Counted from the stretch's first letter, positions 35,302 to 44,974 are shown. The stretch is 64,000 nt of DNA from Rubinisphaera margarita (GCF_022267515.1 NZ_JAKFGB010000014.1:186001-250000), one strand, 5' to 3'. Notes: a model not told the origin generated them from the letters alone. Made by a program: numbers and translations.

Positions 35302-36525
35302 TTAACTTTTGCGGATGACGCTCACCGGATCGAAGTGTTCTCCGAGGACTTTGTCGCTGTCGCACTTCAGCCATTGCTGCAGCAGACCGGCGTAAACCTG
35401 GCGGAAGTCGGTGTGGTATTTGAGGTCGCCCTGTTCGAGGTCGTCCAGACTCGGATGCTTTCCGATCAGACCGGATTGCACCTGCCCACCGATCAGGAAC
35501 ATCGGAGCGGCTGTGCCGTGATCGGTCCCCTCGCTCGCATTCTCCGCAACGCGGCGTCCGAACTCACTGAAGCAGACCGTGGTCACGCGATCCAGATTCC
35601 CGGTCGCCTTGAGATCTTCCACAAACGCGGAAACCGCCTCGCCCAGTTCGCGGAGCAGCCCGGTATGAGCCCCCGCCTGCAGGGCATGCGTATCAAACCC
35701 ATCGATCTCGGCGTAGAAGATCCGCGTTCCCAGATCGGCGGAGATGAGTTGCGAGATCGATCGCAGTTTGCGTCCGAGGCCGGTCTGCGGATAGTCCACC
35801 GCCGTGGAGCTATCCTTGAGTGACTCCTGAATCTGCCGGCTGACATCGAGAGCGGTGACTGTGCTCGTTGTCAGGAAGTCGAGCATCGATCCTTCTCCGG
35901 CGGTCGAATGACTGGCCATGCGACGAAACGCCTGCACAGACTCCTCTTCTTTGGCCTTCAGGTGGAACTGGTCCATCGACTGAATCGAAGGAATTCGTTG
36001 ACTGCGGGAAACCAGGGCCAACGGCAGGCGGTCGTTGCCGACATGCACTCCAGGGATCTCCTGGCGTTCCGCGCCCTGCAGCTGATCGACGGCTCGTCCC
36101 AGCCAGCCTTCGTTGCGATCCTCGGCTCGACGGTGGCAGGTGTGCCAGATATCCATCGATTCGAAATGGGATCGGTTCGGATTGGGATATCCGACTCCTT
36201 GAACGATGCCTAGATGGCCCGCTTCGAGCAGATCTGCGAAGCCTCTCAAGACCGGATTCAGGCCGAGTTCTTTGTCAATTTTGAGAACGTCGCTGCTGCC
36301 AATCGCCAGTTTCGGCCGGGCTTTGTAGTACCGGTCTTCAGCGAACGGGACGACGGTGTTGAGACCGTCGTTGCCACCGCTCATCTGGATCACGACCAGA
36401 ATATTGCTTTGTCCGCTGGCTTCACGGGCGGCGGCCCGCAGAAACGCGGGAGCCAGCCCCTGGGTTCCCAGCGTGACGGCACCGGCGGCGGCCAGTTGCA
36501 GAAACTCACGACGATTGGACAACAT
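35302..36525 (-). CDS. DUF1501 secreted protein with Tat signal
   Basis: A 407-residue protein of the DUF1501 group (sulfatase-like/alkaline-phosphatase fold relatives), abundant in planctomycetes. The N-terminus SNRREFLQLAAAGAVTLGTQGLAPAF is a Tat signal. Core motifs are VVIQMSGGNDGLNTVVPF, VQGVGYPNPNRSHFESMDIWHT and TTVCFSEFGRRVAENASEGTDHGTAAPMFL, which keep the metal-type His/Asp pattern. It begins 13 bases after the DUF1800 gene; the pair is a standard planctomycete operon. Substrate and function are unknown. Confidence 0.92.
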   Translation of the reverse strand: MLSNRREFLQLAAAGAVTLGTQGLAPAFLRAAAREASGQSNILVVIQMSGGNDGLNTVVPFAEDRYYKARPKLAIGSSDVLKIDKELGLNPVLRGFADLLEAGHLGIVQGVGYPNPNRSHFESMDIWHTCHRRAEDRNEGWLGRAVDQLQGAERQEIPGVHVGNDRLPLALVSRSQRIPSIQSMDQFHLKAKEEESVQAFRRMASHSTAGEGSMLDFLTTSTVTALDVSRQIQESLKDSSTAVDYPQTGLGRKLRSISQLISADLGTRIFYAEIDGFDTHALQAGAHTGLLRELGEAVSAFVEDLKATGNLDRVTTVCFSEFGRRVAENASEGTDHGTAAPMFLIGGQVQSGLIGKHPSLDDLEQGDLKYHTDFRQVYAGLLQQWLKCDSDKVLGEHFDPVSVIRKS

Positions 36526-36538
36526 CTCTGCACCTCAC

Positions 36539-37906
36539 TCAGGCGAGTTGGTAAACGGGAAGTGAAACGAATAGAGCGAGCGCCCGACGCAGCCGTTTTT
36601 CCGGATCGCCGGTCCCGCTCTCGAGCAACTGCGTCAGCTCGGCGGCGGCTTCGGAATTGAGCGGCAGCGCCAGAAGGAGTGTGCTGAGCCGCTCAATCAT
36701 TTCCCCCGACTCGTGCCAGCCATTCGATTCACAGTACTCCAGAAGAGCGCCGCCGCCAAATCGAGTTTCCGAACGCGACAGCAGCTCGTGCATCATGTTG
36801 GCCCGGGCCAGCAGCGTTGACGAATTGATCCACTCGCGGCCGCCGTTCCAGCCTTTCACGTTGGGTGGGAAGAACAACAACTGTCCCAGATCCTTGAGCG
36901 AGTTACTGAAGGCAATCAGATTGGTCGAACCGTCGAGTGTTCGCAGGAACCCAACGGCGAATTCAATCGGCGAGCGAAACTTTCTGGCTCGGGCGTGCTC
37001 GGAATAGAACAAATTGCTGCTGAGGATCCGCTGCACGATGGGGGCGATGTGCAGACCGTTCTCGCGGAACTCAATCGTGAGTGGTTCGATCAGGTCGTCT
37101 CCACTCAGTCCTTCATCCGCCACGAAGTAGCGAACGAGTTTCGAGGTAATGAACCGGGGACAGTCGTCCCGTTCCAGGACGATATCGACTCCCTCTTCGC
37201 CGCCGAACGGACCACGCTGATCGAAGACCCGTTTGGTGCCGTCATCGTGCTGATAGGGATTGAAACGATACTCGTTCCGCCGCACTTCCCAGCCGGTAAA
37301 GCAACGGGCCAGCTCGCGAATGTCCTGCTCGGTATAACGGCCCTCGCCAAGAGTGAACAGCTCCATCAACTCGCGGGCAAAGTTCTCATTGGGATGCACC
37401 TTGCGATTCGAATCGGAATCGAGATACATCAGCATCGCCGGATCTTTGGCGACTTCGTGCACCATCAGTCGGAAGTCGCCGAGAGCATGCTCGCGAAGCA
37501 GTCGATTCTGTCGCAGCAACAGCTGAGGATCGCGAACCTTGGCTCCACTGGTCGCGAAGTGACCGTGCCAGAAGATCGTCATCTTTTCGCGGAGTGTCGC
37601 TGAGCCTTCCAGCAGTCGATGAATCCACCACGCCGGCAACTGATTGAGTCCGCCAGCTGCGAGTATGCTGGAAACCAGAGCCTGCGAAGAAGACTCGACT
37701 GACGTCGACTCCACTTGAGCGACCGCCTGAGTCGCCAGGGTTACCGGACTCAACGGCAGCGACTCTTGTAGTGTCTGCCAGTTCGCCCCGAATCCCGCCC
37801 GCCGATGAAAGTGGGCCACATGGGCGAGTGACCAGTCATCCGGCCCGGCCGGTTCATACGGAGCCCAGGCCCACTCAGGATCGATCGGATTGGAAGCCGG
37901 TTTCAT
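36539..37906 (-). CDS. DUF1800-family protein
   Basis: A 455-residue protein of the DUF1800 group, nearly always encoded beside DUF1501. Typical segments are HFHRRAGFGANWQTLQ, AWWIHRLLEGSATLREKMTIFWHGHFATS, NENFARELMELFTLGEGRYTEQDIRELARCFTGWEV, and FFPPNVKGWNGGREWINSSTLLARANM. No clear signal peptide is visible at the N-terminus (MKPASNPIDPEWAWAPYEP). ATG 37906 is preferred over ATG 37924, which would add six residues; a GAGG lies ten bases upstream of the former. Function unknown; DUF1501 is presumed partner. Confidence 0.9.
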   Translation of the reverse strand: MKPASNPIDPEWAWAPYEPAGPDDWSLAHVAHFHRRAGFGANWQTLQESLPLSPVTLATQAVAQVESTSVESSSQALVSSILAAGGLNQLPAWWIHRLLEGSATLREKMTIFWHGHFATSGAKVRDPQLLLRQNRLLREHALGDFRLMVHEVAKDPAMLMYLDSDSNRKVHPNENFARELMELFTLGEGRYTEQDIRELARCFTGWEVRRNEYRFNPYQHDDGTKRVFDQRGPFGGEEGVDIVLERDDCPRFITSKLVRYFVADEGLSGDDLIEPLTIEFRENGLHIAPIVQRILSSNLFYSEHARARKFRSPIEFAVGFLRTLDGSTNLIAFSNSLKDLGQLLFFPPNVKGWNGGREWINSSTLLARANMMHELLSRSETRFGGGALLEYCESNGWHESGEMIERLSTLLLALPLNSEAAAELTQLLESGTGDPEKRLRRALALFVSLPVYQLA

Positions 37907-38056
37907 CACGCCAGTACCTCGCATTCCGTCGCAGTTGTTTGACAGAAAAGTGGCGACAGAGACTGTCTGCAGGAAAAGAGAATCGTCGAAGACGTACCGA
38001 AAGCGCCGATCGTTGCCTGAGCGACGACCACTGCACGAACCCGGGAACGGAACGGC

Positions 38057-39835
38057 TTATTCCGCCGTGCGAATCCGGTCCCAGCTCACGCTGATATCGA
38101 GATCGAGGGTATCGTCGGAGGTTGAGAGTTCCAGACGTCCCTTGTCGAACAGTTTGATGATTTCGATGCCAGAATCGATTTCCGTTTCGGCTTCGACCCG
38201 CGTATGGCCTTCCTTCAGCATGTTCTGGGCAATCAGATGCTCGCGGTTGGCCAGCAGCAACTCGAAGATGCCATCGGTCGAAAATTGAACGATCGTGTTT
38301 GCTTTCGCGCCACCCTCTGGCTTTGCTTCCGCTTTGGCATCCTCCGAGACCTGGCCGAGAATCTGCCGGGCCAGTTCGCCGGTGGAGGAGATCACCATCA
38401 GCCGGTCGTTGAATCCCATCGCCGGGGCATAGTTGTAGGTGAGAGGGACAACTTCCTGGTCCTTCCTGTCCGCCGGCGTCACGATCCGTGTGCTGATCAG
38501 CTCGCCGTCATCGATGTCTTCGAAGTCGAGTTCGAGCTGCGGATTCCCCTTCATCGCTCCAACAATGTTGAAGAAGCCGACCGCGTTCATGAAGTTCCGA
38601 CGAAATGCCCCACGAGTCGCTTCGGGATCGCGCATCTCGGCGACCAGAGCGAAGGCGGGCAGCTTGATTGACGGTTTCGTGTCGAGCCGATCGTACGACT
38701 GCTGAGCCACCACGAGCTGCAGCTGCGGACTGAAGGCCCCGAGAATATCTTCGGAAAAACTGCGTCCGCCGAATAGTGTCGACAGACCGGTTTCCGCTTT
38801 TGCGAGACCATCGTTGGCGCTCTCACTGAAGAGGTCGCCGGCTCGCTGCAGCATGAGCGCCAGATCACGATATGTGGAGATGGTCAGAATGTTTCCCGGA
38901 ACGTGGATGGGAGCAGCGGCCTGCCCTTCTCCGTCGGGGCCGAAGTAGTGGACTCGTTCTTCCGAAATCCTGCTGCGATCGAGCGGAATCGAGAACGAAG
39001 CCGAAACGGACCGGCGACCGGGCGTGACATCAGCCGTCAGATACGGAGCCTTGCTTAGCCCTTCCAAAACGCCTCCCAGAATGATCTCTCCACCCGGATC
39101 ATCGGCTTTCCCCTGGAGCAGTTTCTCGTCGGGGCTGGCCGAGCGGATCGTGGCCAGATCGACGTAGAGCCACCCAATGGAATCCTCCGACCGCTCTTCG
39201 CGGGCCTGCTTGAAATTGGGGCGAACGGCCAGACTTTCCGTCGGCGTTTCGAAAATGGCGTCGATGACCCGGCGTCCGAGTTCACTCTTGTTGGTTAACA
39301 CGAGCCGATCGGCGGCGATACCGAACGCGAACTTGTCACCACGGAAAACGCGGGCGTCCCGGTACTCCGATTCCTGAAAGGGCGCCTTCTTTCCTTTGCT
39401 TTCGGCATCGGCCGTGGCGAGTTCGAGCAGCCCGTCGACGATCTCGTTGAGAGACTCTTCACTTTCTGCATGCAGAATGAGCACAGCTCCCTGGCTGAGC
39501 GGATCGAATCCGAACGTGATGCCGTTCTCGACCAGAGCAGTCAGCACATCCTCCCATTCGCGGCCGAGTTGCGCTTCGATGATTCCCAGCGCCTCACGGG
39601 CTTTGACCGAGCCATCTTCCTCAAGTGCCTTCCCGATCGCCGGGATCTGCTTCAGCTGCTCGACAAGAGCCGGCACGGCCGGATCGTCCCGAAGACCACG
39701 AATCAGGTCGCCCGGATGATCGATTTCGGCGTAGATGACCGTCGAAATCGGCAGCAGATGCGGTCCGCTATCCTCAGCCATGAGGGGCGAAACGCAGAAG
39801 ACAGAAAGAACAGCAGCCAGAATTGGAACTCGCAT
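38057..39835 (-). CDS. Secreted protein, function unknown
   Basis: A 592-residue protein with signal peptide (RVPILAAVLSVFCVSPLMAED). I do not recognise a family with confidence; the layout, with a periplasmic body that opens LLPISTVIYAEIDHPGDLIRGLRDD and includes YRDARVFRGDKFAFGIAADRLVLTNKSEL, resembles DUF3352-type planctomycete secreted proteins. No catalytic signature seen. ATG 39835 is chosen because the signal peptide begins there; the upstream frame is not protein-like. It is a single-gene unit between DUF1800 and the DUF1559 gene. Confidence 0.8.
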   Translation of the reverse strand: MRVPILAAVLSVFCVSPLMAEDSGPHLLPISTVIYAEIDHPGDLIRGLRDDPAVPALVEQLKQIPAIGKALEEDGSVKAREALGIIEAQLGREWEDVLTALVENGITFGFDPLSQGAVLILHAESEESLNEIVDGLLELATADAESKGKKAPFQESEYRDARVFRGDKFAFGIAADRLVLTNKSELGRRVIDAIFETPTESLAVRPNFKQAREERSEDSIGWLYVDLATIRSASPDEKLLQGKADDPGGEIILGGVLEGLSKAPYLTADVTPGRRSVSASFSIPLDRSRISEERVHYFGPDGEGQAAAPIHVPGNILTISTYRDLALMLQRAGDLFSESANDGLAKAETGLSTLFGGRSFSEDILGAFSPQLQLVVAQQSYDRLDTKPSIKLPAFALVAEMRDPEATRGAFRRNFMNAVGFFNIVGAMKGNPQLELDFEDIDDGELISTRIVTPADRKDQEVVPLTYNYAPAMGFNDRLMVISSTGELARQILGQVSEDAKAEAKPEGGAKANTIVQFSTDGIFELLLANREHLIAQNMLKEGHTRVEAETEIDSGIEIIKLFDKGRLELSTSDDTLDLDISVSWDRIRTAE

Positions 39836-39981
39836 CGATATCGATCCTGTGATTGACGTATTTGACACTTCTGCATACCTCTCCATCGGTGATGCAGGTT
39901 TCATTTTAATTCCGTCAATCCGGAACGGAACGTCAGGAAACAGAATTCCAGGGCTCAAACTGCGTGATTTGAGGTTCCAAG

Positions 39982-40013
39982 AAAAAAGGACGACGCCCCG
40001 AAAGGCGTCGTCC
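39982..40013 (-). terminator. Intrinsic terminator of the DUF1559 gene
   Basis: On the minus strand GGACGACGCC, loop TTTCGG, GGCGTCGTCC and then TTTTTTC: a perfect 10-bp stem with a T-run, 30 bases after the gene's stop. Confidence 0.9.
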
Positions 40014-40042
40014 GAATTCAATCCGTGTCGTGATTCGATCGA

Positions 40043-41068
40043 CTAGAACTCGCCGATCACATTGCCATCGTCCCGGATGCTGAGATTCTGCCAGGTGGGA
40101 AGATGAATGTTCTCGCTGATGCCTCGAATGCTGCCGTCCATCAGCATCGCATTAACCAGCCCCTGATGATAAGAGCGGGACGTCACTGCAGCGTAAGTCG
40201 GCTGGGTGCACGATTTCGACTCGCGGCAGTTGGTGAAGTCCCCATCATCGGCTGAACCGCCGCTGCCGCTGATCGCGACTTTGGTGTTCGGCGTGAAGGT
40301 CGTGGTGAAACCGGTCTGATGAACACGTCCATCGACCCATTCGGTATGCCCCGTATCGGTTTTGAAGTCCCCTGCGGTGTACCCGGAAATCGTGCTCACG
40401 GAGACGCCGGAGACGTTATTCCCCAACCCGCTGATGTCGTCTCCGTCGCGGACGTATGGAGTGAAGGCTTTCACTTCCGCGAACCCGAGCGTGTTGCTCA
40501 GGCCGTCGGTAAAGGAGGCGTCGGTGAAGCTGCTGTTTGGGGCAAAGGCTCCCGATCCCTTCTGCTGGGTGTTGTTATCCCAGACAAACCATGGCCCGGC
40601 ACTGTAACCATAGGAGGTCGGGTAGTAATCGGTCCCGCGGGGTTTGTCGTTGACATCCGAAGGGCAGACGTAAATGGCCACGCGAACGTTCGCCGGAGGA
40701 GATCCGGCTGAGTATGCCGTTTCGAAATCAGCGACATCGAACAGCGAACCCTGCTCGACAAAGGGCAGGATCCGAGCATGAACCGACCACTGTCCGCCCG
40801 GGGTTCCAGCCGGATCGTGGCAGATGGAAGGCGGCAGCTTGGTGTAAGTATCGAGGTAATTGTGGAGAGCCAGGCCGATCTGCTTCAGGTTGTTCTTGCA
40901 GGAGGAACGCCGGGCGGCTTCACGAGCCTGCTGGACGGCCGGAAGGAGCAGGGCCACCAGAATCGCGATGATGGCGATCACCACCAGCAATTCAATCAGC
41001 GTGAAGGCCGTACGACGCAGTGGACTGGAGGGGGTAGAGGTCTGGCGGGATACCGTCGGATCGATCAT
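40043..41068 (-). CDS. DUF1559 protein with type II pseudopilin N-terminus
   Basis: A 341-residue protein of the large planctomycete DUF1559 group. Residues about 18-55 hold the prepilin cleavage and helix motif RRTAFTLIELLVVIAIIAILVALLLPAVQQAREAARR, where a type IV prepilin peptidase would cut before Phe. Next come the conserved SSCKNNLKQIGLALHNYLDTY and, at the end, SRSYHQGLVNAMLMDGSIRGISENI. These proteins are probably exported by a type II-like system and may assemble into fibres; the number of copies per genome is usually high, but only one is in this window. A strong terminator follows. Confidence 0.93.
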   Translation of the reverse strand: MIDPTVSRQTSTPSSPLRRTAFTLIELLVVIAIIAILVALLLPAVQQAREAARRSSCKNNLKQIGLALHNYLDTYTKLPPSICHDPAGTPGGQWSVHARILPFVEQGSLFDVADFETAYSAGSPPANVRVAIYVCPSDVNDKPRGTDYYPTSYGYSAGPWFVWDNNTQQKGSGAFAPNSSFTDASFTDGLSNTLGFAEVKAFTPYVRDGDDISGLGNNVSGVSVSTISGYTAGDFKTDTGHTEWVDGRVHQTGFTTTFTPNTKVAISGSGGSADDGDFTNCRESKSCTQPTYAAVTSRSYHQGLVNAMLMDGSIRGISENIHLPTWQNLSIRDDGNVIGEF

Positions 41069-41371
41069 GGACGCTCTCTAACTGGCTAAAGACTGAACTG
41101 ACTTAGGCTGGCTGACGGAGGTTGGCTGACCTGTTGCTGCAATTGAGACTCAGTGTCAATTGTGAGCTCCAGTCTACGCCGTCAGCGCCTGCCGTCAATC
41201 TTGCATCAACCATCAATGTTCGTTTTCTCGAAAGTTCCTTCCGCTGGATTGGGACGACCTTTCTGGTCACCTGTTCATGTTCGCCGCCTTCCTTCCGTCG
41301 CCTGGCGATGAAAAACGCATGAATCCGCCGGAAATCGCCGAGAACCCTGTGTATGGAGCGCGGAGCGGTCG

Positions 41372-41400
41372 TTGACCATTCGATGCCGAACCGCTACTCT
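41372..41400 (+). promoter_or_regulatory. Probable promoter of rpsB-tsf
   Basis: TTGACC (41372-41377) and TACTCT (41395-41400) are 17 bases apart, a housekeeping-type promoter, leaving a leader of about 110 bases before rpsB. The rest of the 41069-41515 gap shows a short direct repeat GGCTGAC-GGAGGTT-GGCTGAC near 41107 and nothing else. Confidence 0.5.
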
Positions 41401-41515
41401 ATCTGACTGAACATTTTCATGTCCGGCCGTTTGGGCGTCCGATGAGAGGACTGCTCATGAAACCACGAAACCGCCAGTGGAGGCGTGCGACGGGTTCGGC
41501 CCACTCGAGGAACGT

Positions 41516-42265
41516 ATGATGGCAGACATTAACGTCAAGGAAATTCTGGACGCAGGCGTCCACTTCGGTCACCCAGCCAGCCGCTGGAACCCCAAGATGC
41601 GGCCTTATATCTACGGCCGCCGCAACAAGATTCACATTATCGACCTGAAGGAAACGGTTCGCGGCCTGATTCGGGCCCAGCGTTACCTCGAAAAGGTCTC
41701 TTCGCAGGGTTCGCTGATCCTGTTTGTTGGAACCAAGCGTCAGGCAGCCGGCACCATTCGCGAGTGTGCACAGGCCTGTGGAATGCCCTTCGTCAGCGAA
41801 CGCTGGCTCGGCGGAATGCTGACCAACTTCCGCACGATTCGGAACCGCATCAAGCGTCTCGACGAGATGGACAAATTGCGTGAGTCGGGTGAAATGGCCA
41901 CCTTCTCGAAGAAGGCTCAGTCGAAGCTGTCCCGCGAATACCGCAAGATTGACCGGAACCTCGGCGGGATCCGGGAAATGAACCGATTGCCAGAAGCGAT
42001 CGTGATCATCGACCCGACGAAAGAGCACAACGCCGTTCACGAAGCTCGCCTGCTGGGCATCAAGATCGTGGCTCTGATCGATACCGATTCCGATCCGGAC
42101 CTGGTCGATCTGCCGATTCCGGGCAACGACGACAGCATGCGTTCGATCCGTCTGATCGCCACGCATCTGTCCAACGCCGTGCTCGCCGGTAAGAACAAGT
42201 TGCCGCAGAAAGAAGAAAAGATTCCTGCTGATGAATCGATGAAGCCGGTTCCCAGCATTTCGTAA
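41516..42265 (+). CDS. rpsB: 30S ribosomal protein S2
   Basis: A 249-residue ribosomal protein S2. It starts ADINVKEILDAGVHFGHPASRWNPKMRPYIYGRRNKIHIIDL, and continues with RWLGGMLTNFRTIRNRIKRL and PEAIVIIDPTKEHNAVHEARLLGIKIVALIDTDSDPDLVDLPIPGNDDSMRSI, all diagnostic. The C-terminus has a short extra tail. Two ATGs stand in a row (41516 and 41519) with GAGGAA just upstream; either may be used. It opens the rpsB-tsf-pyrH-frr cluster, the standard bacterial order. Confidence 0.97.
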   Translation: MMADINVKEILDAGVHFGHPASRWNPKMRPYIYGRRNKIHIIDLKETVRGLIRAQRYLEKVSSQGSLILFVGTKRQAAGTIRECAQACGMPFVSERWLGGMLTNFRTIRNRIKRLDEMDKLRESGEMATFSKKAQSKLSREYRKIDRNLGGIREMNRLPEAIVIIDPTKEHNAVHEARLLGIKIVALIDTDSDPDLVDLPIPGNDDSMRSIRLIATHLSNAVLAGKNKLPQKEEKIPADESMKPVPSIS

Positions 42266-42286
42266 GTGACTCTGAATGACAACATC

Positions 42287-42322
42287 GCAACCCGGTTCCG
42301 GTGAACCGGGTTGCCGATTTTC
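42287..42322 (+). terminator. Terminator-like hairpin between rpsB and tsf
   Basis: GCAACCCGGTTC, loop CGGT, GAACCGGGTTGC (perfect 12-bp stem), then CGATTTTC. It lies 22 bases after rpsB. The T-run is short, so partial read-through into tsf is likely and would set the S2 to EF-Ts ratio. Confidence 0.65.
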
Positions 42323-42488
42323 AGGTCCAGATTCCGATCAACAGGGATTTCAGCGACCGCCAGTTGCGGGGACAGGTCTTCCCGAATCGTACCGGTTTCG
42401 CGCTGCAGAGTTCTCAGCGCTCAGAGTACGGGCCCGCTGAATCATCCCTCTCCGAATGAGACGCTAACTTTTACAGGAGATGATAAAG

Positions 42489-43322
42489 ATGGCCGAAATT
42501 ACGGCTGCCGCAGTTCGTGCTCTGCGGGAACGTACCGACCTTCCGATGATGCGGTGCAAGCAGGCTCTCGTCGAAGCCAACGGCGATGAGGAAAAGGCAA
42601 TCGAGATCCTGTCTTCGCAGACCGCCAAGATCAAAGCCAAGCGTGCCGAAAACGCCACCACCGAAGGTCGTATCTTCGTGGCCATGAAAGAAGACGGCAG
42701 CGAAGCGGCTCTGGTCGATTTCCAGTGCGAAACCGCCCCCGTGGCCGGCGCTGAGGGCTTCCTTAAGCTTGGCGAACTGATGGCCGAGCAGCTGCTCAAT
42801 GGACCGGGAGCCGAAACTCCTGCAGAGCTGATGTCTCAGGAAGCTCCGGGACAGGGTGGCAAGACCCTGCAGGATCTGCTCGACGATCTGGTCAACAAGA
42901 TTGGCGAGAAGTTCGATGTCGCCTTCATTTCCCGTCGCAAAGGCCCAGTCGGCTACTACGTTCACCACGATGGCAAATCGGGAACGCTGTTCCAGGCCGA
43001 AGGTGAAACTGCCGATCAGGACATTCTTCGCGATGTCGCCATGCACATCACGGCTCTGCGTCCGACGTACGCCACGACCGATGAAGTTTCCGACGAAGCC
43101 GTGAAGGCCGAGCGGGATCGCCTGACTCAGGAAGCTCTGGCGACCGGCAAGCCGGAAAACATCGTCTCCAAGATCGTTGATGGACGGATGAAGGTCTTCT
43201 ACCAGGAACAGGGTGTTCTGGAAGCTCAGGCATTCGCCAAAGACGAGACCAAAACGGTGGGCCAGATTCTGGCCGAGAAGAAGCTGAAGGCGAAGGGGTT
43301 CGATACCCGCGTCATCGGCTAA
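42489..43322 (+). CDS. tsf: Translation elongation factor Ts
   Basis: A 277-residue EF-Ts, the nucleotide exchange factor for EF-Tu. It begins AEITAAAVRALRERTDLPMMRCKQALVEANGDEEKAIEIL (UBA-like domain), has the RIFVAMKEDGSEAALVDFQCETAPVA core (in place of the usual NSETDFVA) and the helical C-terminal part QGVLEAQAFAKDETKTVGQIL. ATG 42489 is preceded by AGGAG at nine bases; ATG 42480 lies within that ribosome site and is unlikely. Confidence 0.96.
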   Translation: MAEITAAAVRALRERTDLPMMRCKQALVEANGDEEKAIEILSSQTAKIKAKRAENATTEGRIFVAMKEDGSEAALVDFQCETAPVAGAEGFLKLGELMAEQLLNGPGAETPAELMSQEAPGQGGKTLQDLLDDLVNKIGEKFDVAFISRRKGPVGYYVHHDGKSGTLFQAEGETADQDILRDVAMHITALRPTYATTDEVSDEAVKAERDRLTQEALATGKPENIVSKIVDGRMKVFYQEQGVLEAQAFAKDETKTVGQILAEKKLKAKGFDTRVIG

Positions 43323-43450
43323 GCAGTACGATTGCCGGGCGGCCCTGGTTTTGCCAGTGTGTTGAGAAATGAACCTTCCCGAGTGCAGCGCTGGCAAAGC
43401 CGGTGGCATCCTTGAAGACTCTCGCCGGTAATCTGAATTGTGATACGCTT

Positions 43451-43488
43451 ACGGGCCGATCAGAGACTCTTTCTGACGGCCCGTTTTC
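43451..43488 (+). promoter_or_regulatory. Terminator-like hairpin just upstream of pyrH
   Basis: ACGGGCC (43451-43457) pairs with GGCCCGT (43478-43484), with an inner pair TCAGA/TCTGA, followed by TTTCATTT. It ends 35 bases before the pyrH start, too close for a full promoter in between, so pyrH transcripts must cross it. It may be a leaky terminator of tsf or an attenuator for pyrH. Confidence 0.6.
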
Positions 43489-43522
43489 ATTTCCATACGA
43501 TCCATTCTCACCGGGGGTGACG

Positions 43523-44272
43523 ATGTCCGCTGATTCGTCTGATCTTGTTTATAAGCGCGTCCTGCTGAAGATTTCCGGCGACAGTTTCTGCCGCAATCGA
43601 CAGGGCGGCATCAGCATGACGGAGATTTCGCGCGTCGCCGAAGAGATCCGTGATGTCGTCAATAGCGGGGTTCAGCTGGCCATCGTCTGCGGTGGCGGAA
43701 ACATCCTCCGGGGCAAGCAGTTCTCTGAAGGCAGCAGCGCCATCAAGCCGGCAACTGCTCACTACATGGGAATGACGGCCACGGTCATCAACGGTCTCGC
43801 TCTACAGGATGCTCTCGAACACATTGGTGTGGCGACCCGGCTGCAATCGGCCATCCGCATGGACAGCGTTGCCGAGCCATTCATTCGCCGTCGCTGTGTA
43901 CGTCATCTCGAAAAGGGACGCGTTGTCATTCTGGCCGGCGGAACAGGCAGTCCTTACGTGACGACCGACACCGCCGCGGCTTTGCGGGCCCGCGAGATCG
44001 AAGCGGATATCCTGATGAAAGCCACACGCGTGGACGGAGTCTACTCCGACGATCCGGAAAAGAATCCGCACGCGATCCGCTACAATCACATCAACTTCAA
44101 CGATGTGATTTCCCAGCGGCTGCAGGTGATGGACGCTCAGGCGTTTCACCACTGCATGGAGCACGACATTCCCATTCTCGTGTTCGATTTCCAGAAGTCG
44201 GGGAACATTGTGAATGCCGCCCGTGGAATTCGGGTGGGAACGCTGGTGGACTCCAAGGCGGAAGAAAGCTGA
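43523..44272 (+). CDS. pyrH: UMP kinase
   Basis: A 249-residue bacterial UMP kinase, which makes UDP from UMP with ATP. Motifs: YKRVLLKISGDSF (phosphate loop), QLAIVCGGGNILRG, ATVINGLALQDALE, RVVILAGGTGSPYVTTDTAAALRAREIEADILMKATRVDGVYSDDPEKNP, and DNDIPILVF-like (here EHDIPILVFDF). In typical enzymes KLSGEAL; here KISGDSF, a mild variant. ATG 43523 is chosen, with GGGGGTGA upstream; upstream frame to 43403 runs through the hairpin. Located between tsf and frr as usual. Confidence 0.96.
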   Translation: MSADSSDLVYKRVLLKISGDSFCRNRQGGISMTEISRVAEEIRDVVNSGVQLAIVCGGGNILRGKQFSEGSSAIKPATAHYMGMTATVINGLALQDALEHIGVATRLQSAIRMDSVAEPFIRRRCVRHLEKGRVVILAGGTGSPYVTTDTAAALRAREIEADILMKATRVDGVYSDDPEKNPHAIRYNHINFNDVISQRLQVMDAQAFHHCMEHDIPILVFDFQKSGNIVNAARGIRVGTLVDSKAEES

Positions 44273-44388
44273 CACCCGGTCGCTGGCGAGAGTTTGGCCG
44301 AATTCGTTAAGCTGCAGCGTGTGGGACCTGCATTCATGTTCTGGCAGTCCGCGAATCTGACTGTCACTGGATTAGAAGAGAATCAGTT

Positions 44389-44949
44389 ATGGACCGTGAT
44401 GAAATTCTTCTCGACTGCGAAGAGCGTATGGAGAAAGCGGCAAGCGTGCTTGCCGATCAGTTGAAAGGGCTCCGTACCGGACGGGCTAACCCTGGTCTGG
44501 TCGATTCGATCCGCGTCGACTATTACGGCTCCCCGACTCCGCTGAAGCAGCTGGCCAATATCGGAGTGCCCGAGCCTCAGCAGATCGTGATTCGTCCGTT
44601 CGATGCCTCGGCTCTGGGCGAAATCGCCAAGGCGATTCAGGCCAGCGACGTCGGTCTGGCTCCGAACAACGATGGCAAAGTAATTCGACTGACGATTCCG
44701 CCGCTGTCGACCGAACGCCGCAAGCAGCTCGTCAGCCGCGTGAAGGAGTTCGCCGAAGAAGCCCGCGTTTCGATTCGGAACATCCGCCGCGATGCCAACA
44801 AGCATGCCGATCAGGCCGAGAAGGACAAGACGATTTCCGAAGATGAGCGGGACAGCATCAAGGAAGAGATTCAGAAGCATACCAAGAAGTACGAAGGCCA
44901 GGTCAATGAGCTGGCCGACGCCAAGGAAAAGGACGTGATGGACGAGTAA
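44389..44949 (+). CDS. frr: Ribosome recycling factor
   Basis: A 186-residue ribosome recycling factor that splits post-termination ribosomes with EF-G. It carries ECEERMEKAASVLADQLKGLRTGRANPGLVDSIRVDYYGSPTPLKQLANI-type sequence (here starting DCEERMEKA), then RPFDASALGEIAKAIQASDVGLAPNNDGKVIRLTIPPLSTERRKQLV and VSIRNIRRDANK, all hallmarks. Length normal. It closes the rpsB cluster; a terminator hairpin follows. Confidence 0.97.
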   Translation: MDRDEILLDCEERMEKAASVLADQLKGLRTGRANPGLVDSIRVDYYGSPTPLKQLANIGVPEPQQIVIRPFDASALGEIAKAIQASDVGLAPNNDGKVIRLTIPPLSTERRKQLVSRVKEFAEEARVSIRNIRRDANKHADQAEKDKTISEDERDSIKEEIQKHTKKYEGQVNELADAKEKDVMDE

Positions 44950-44974
44950 ATCGTCCTGATCCACTGCGACCAGA

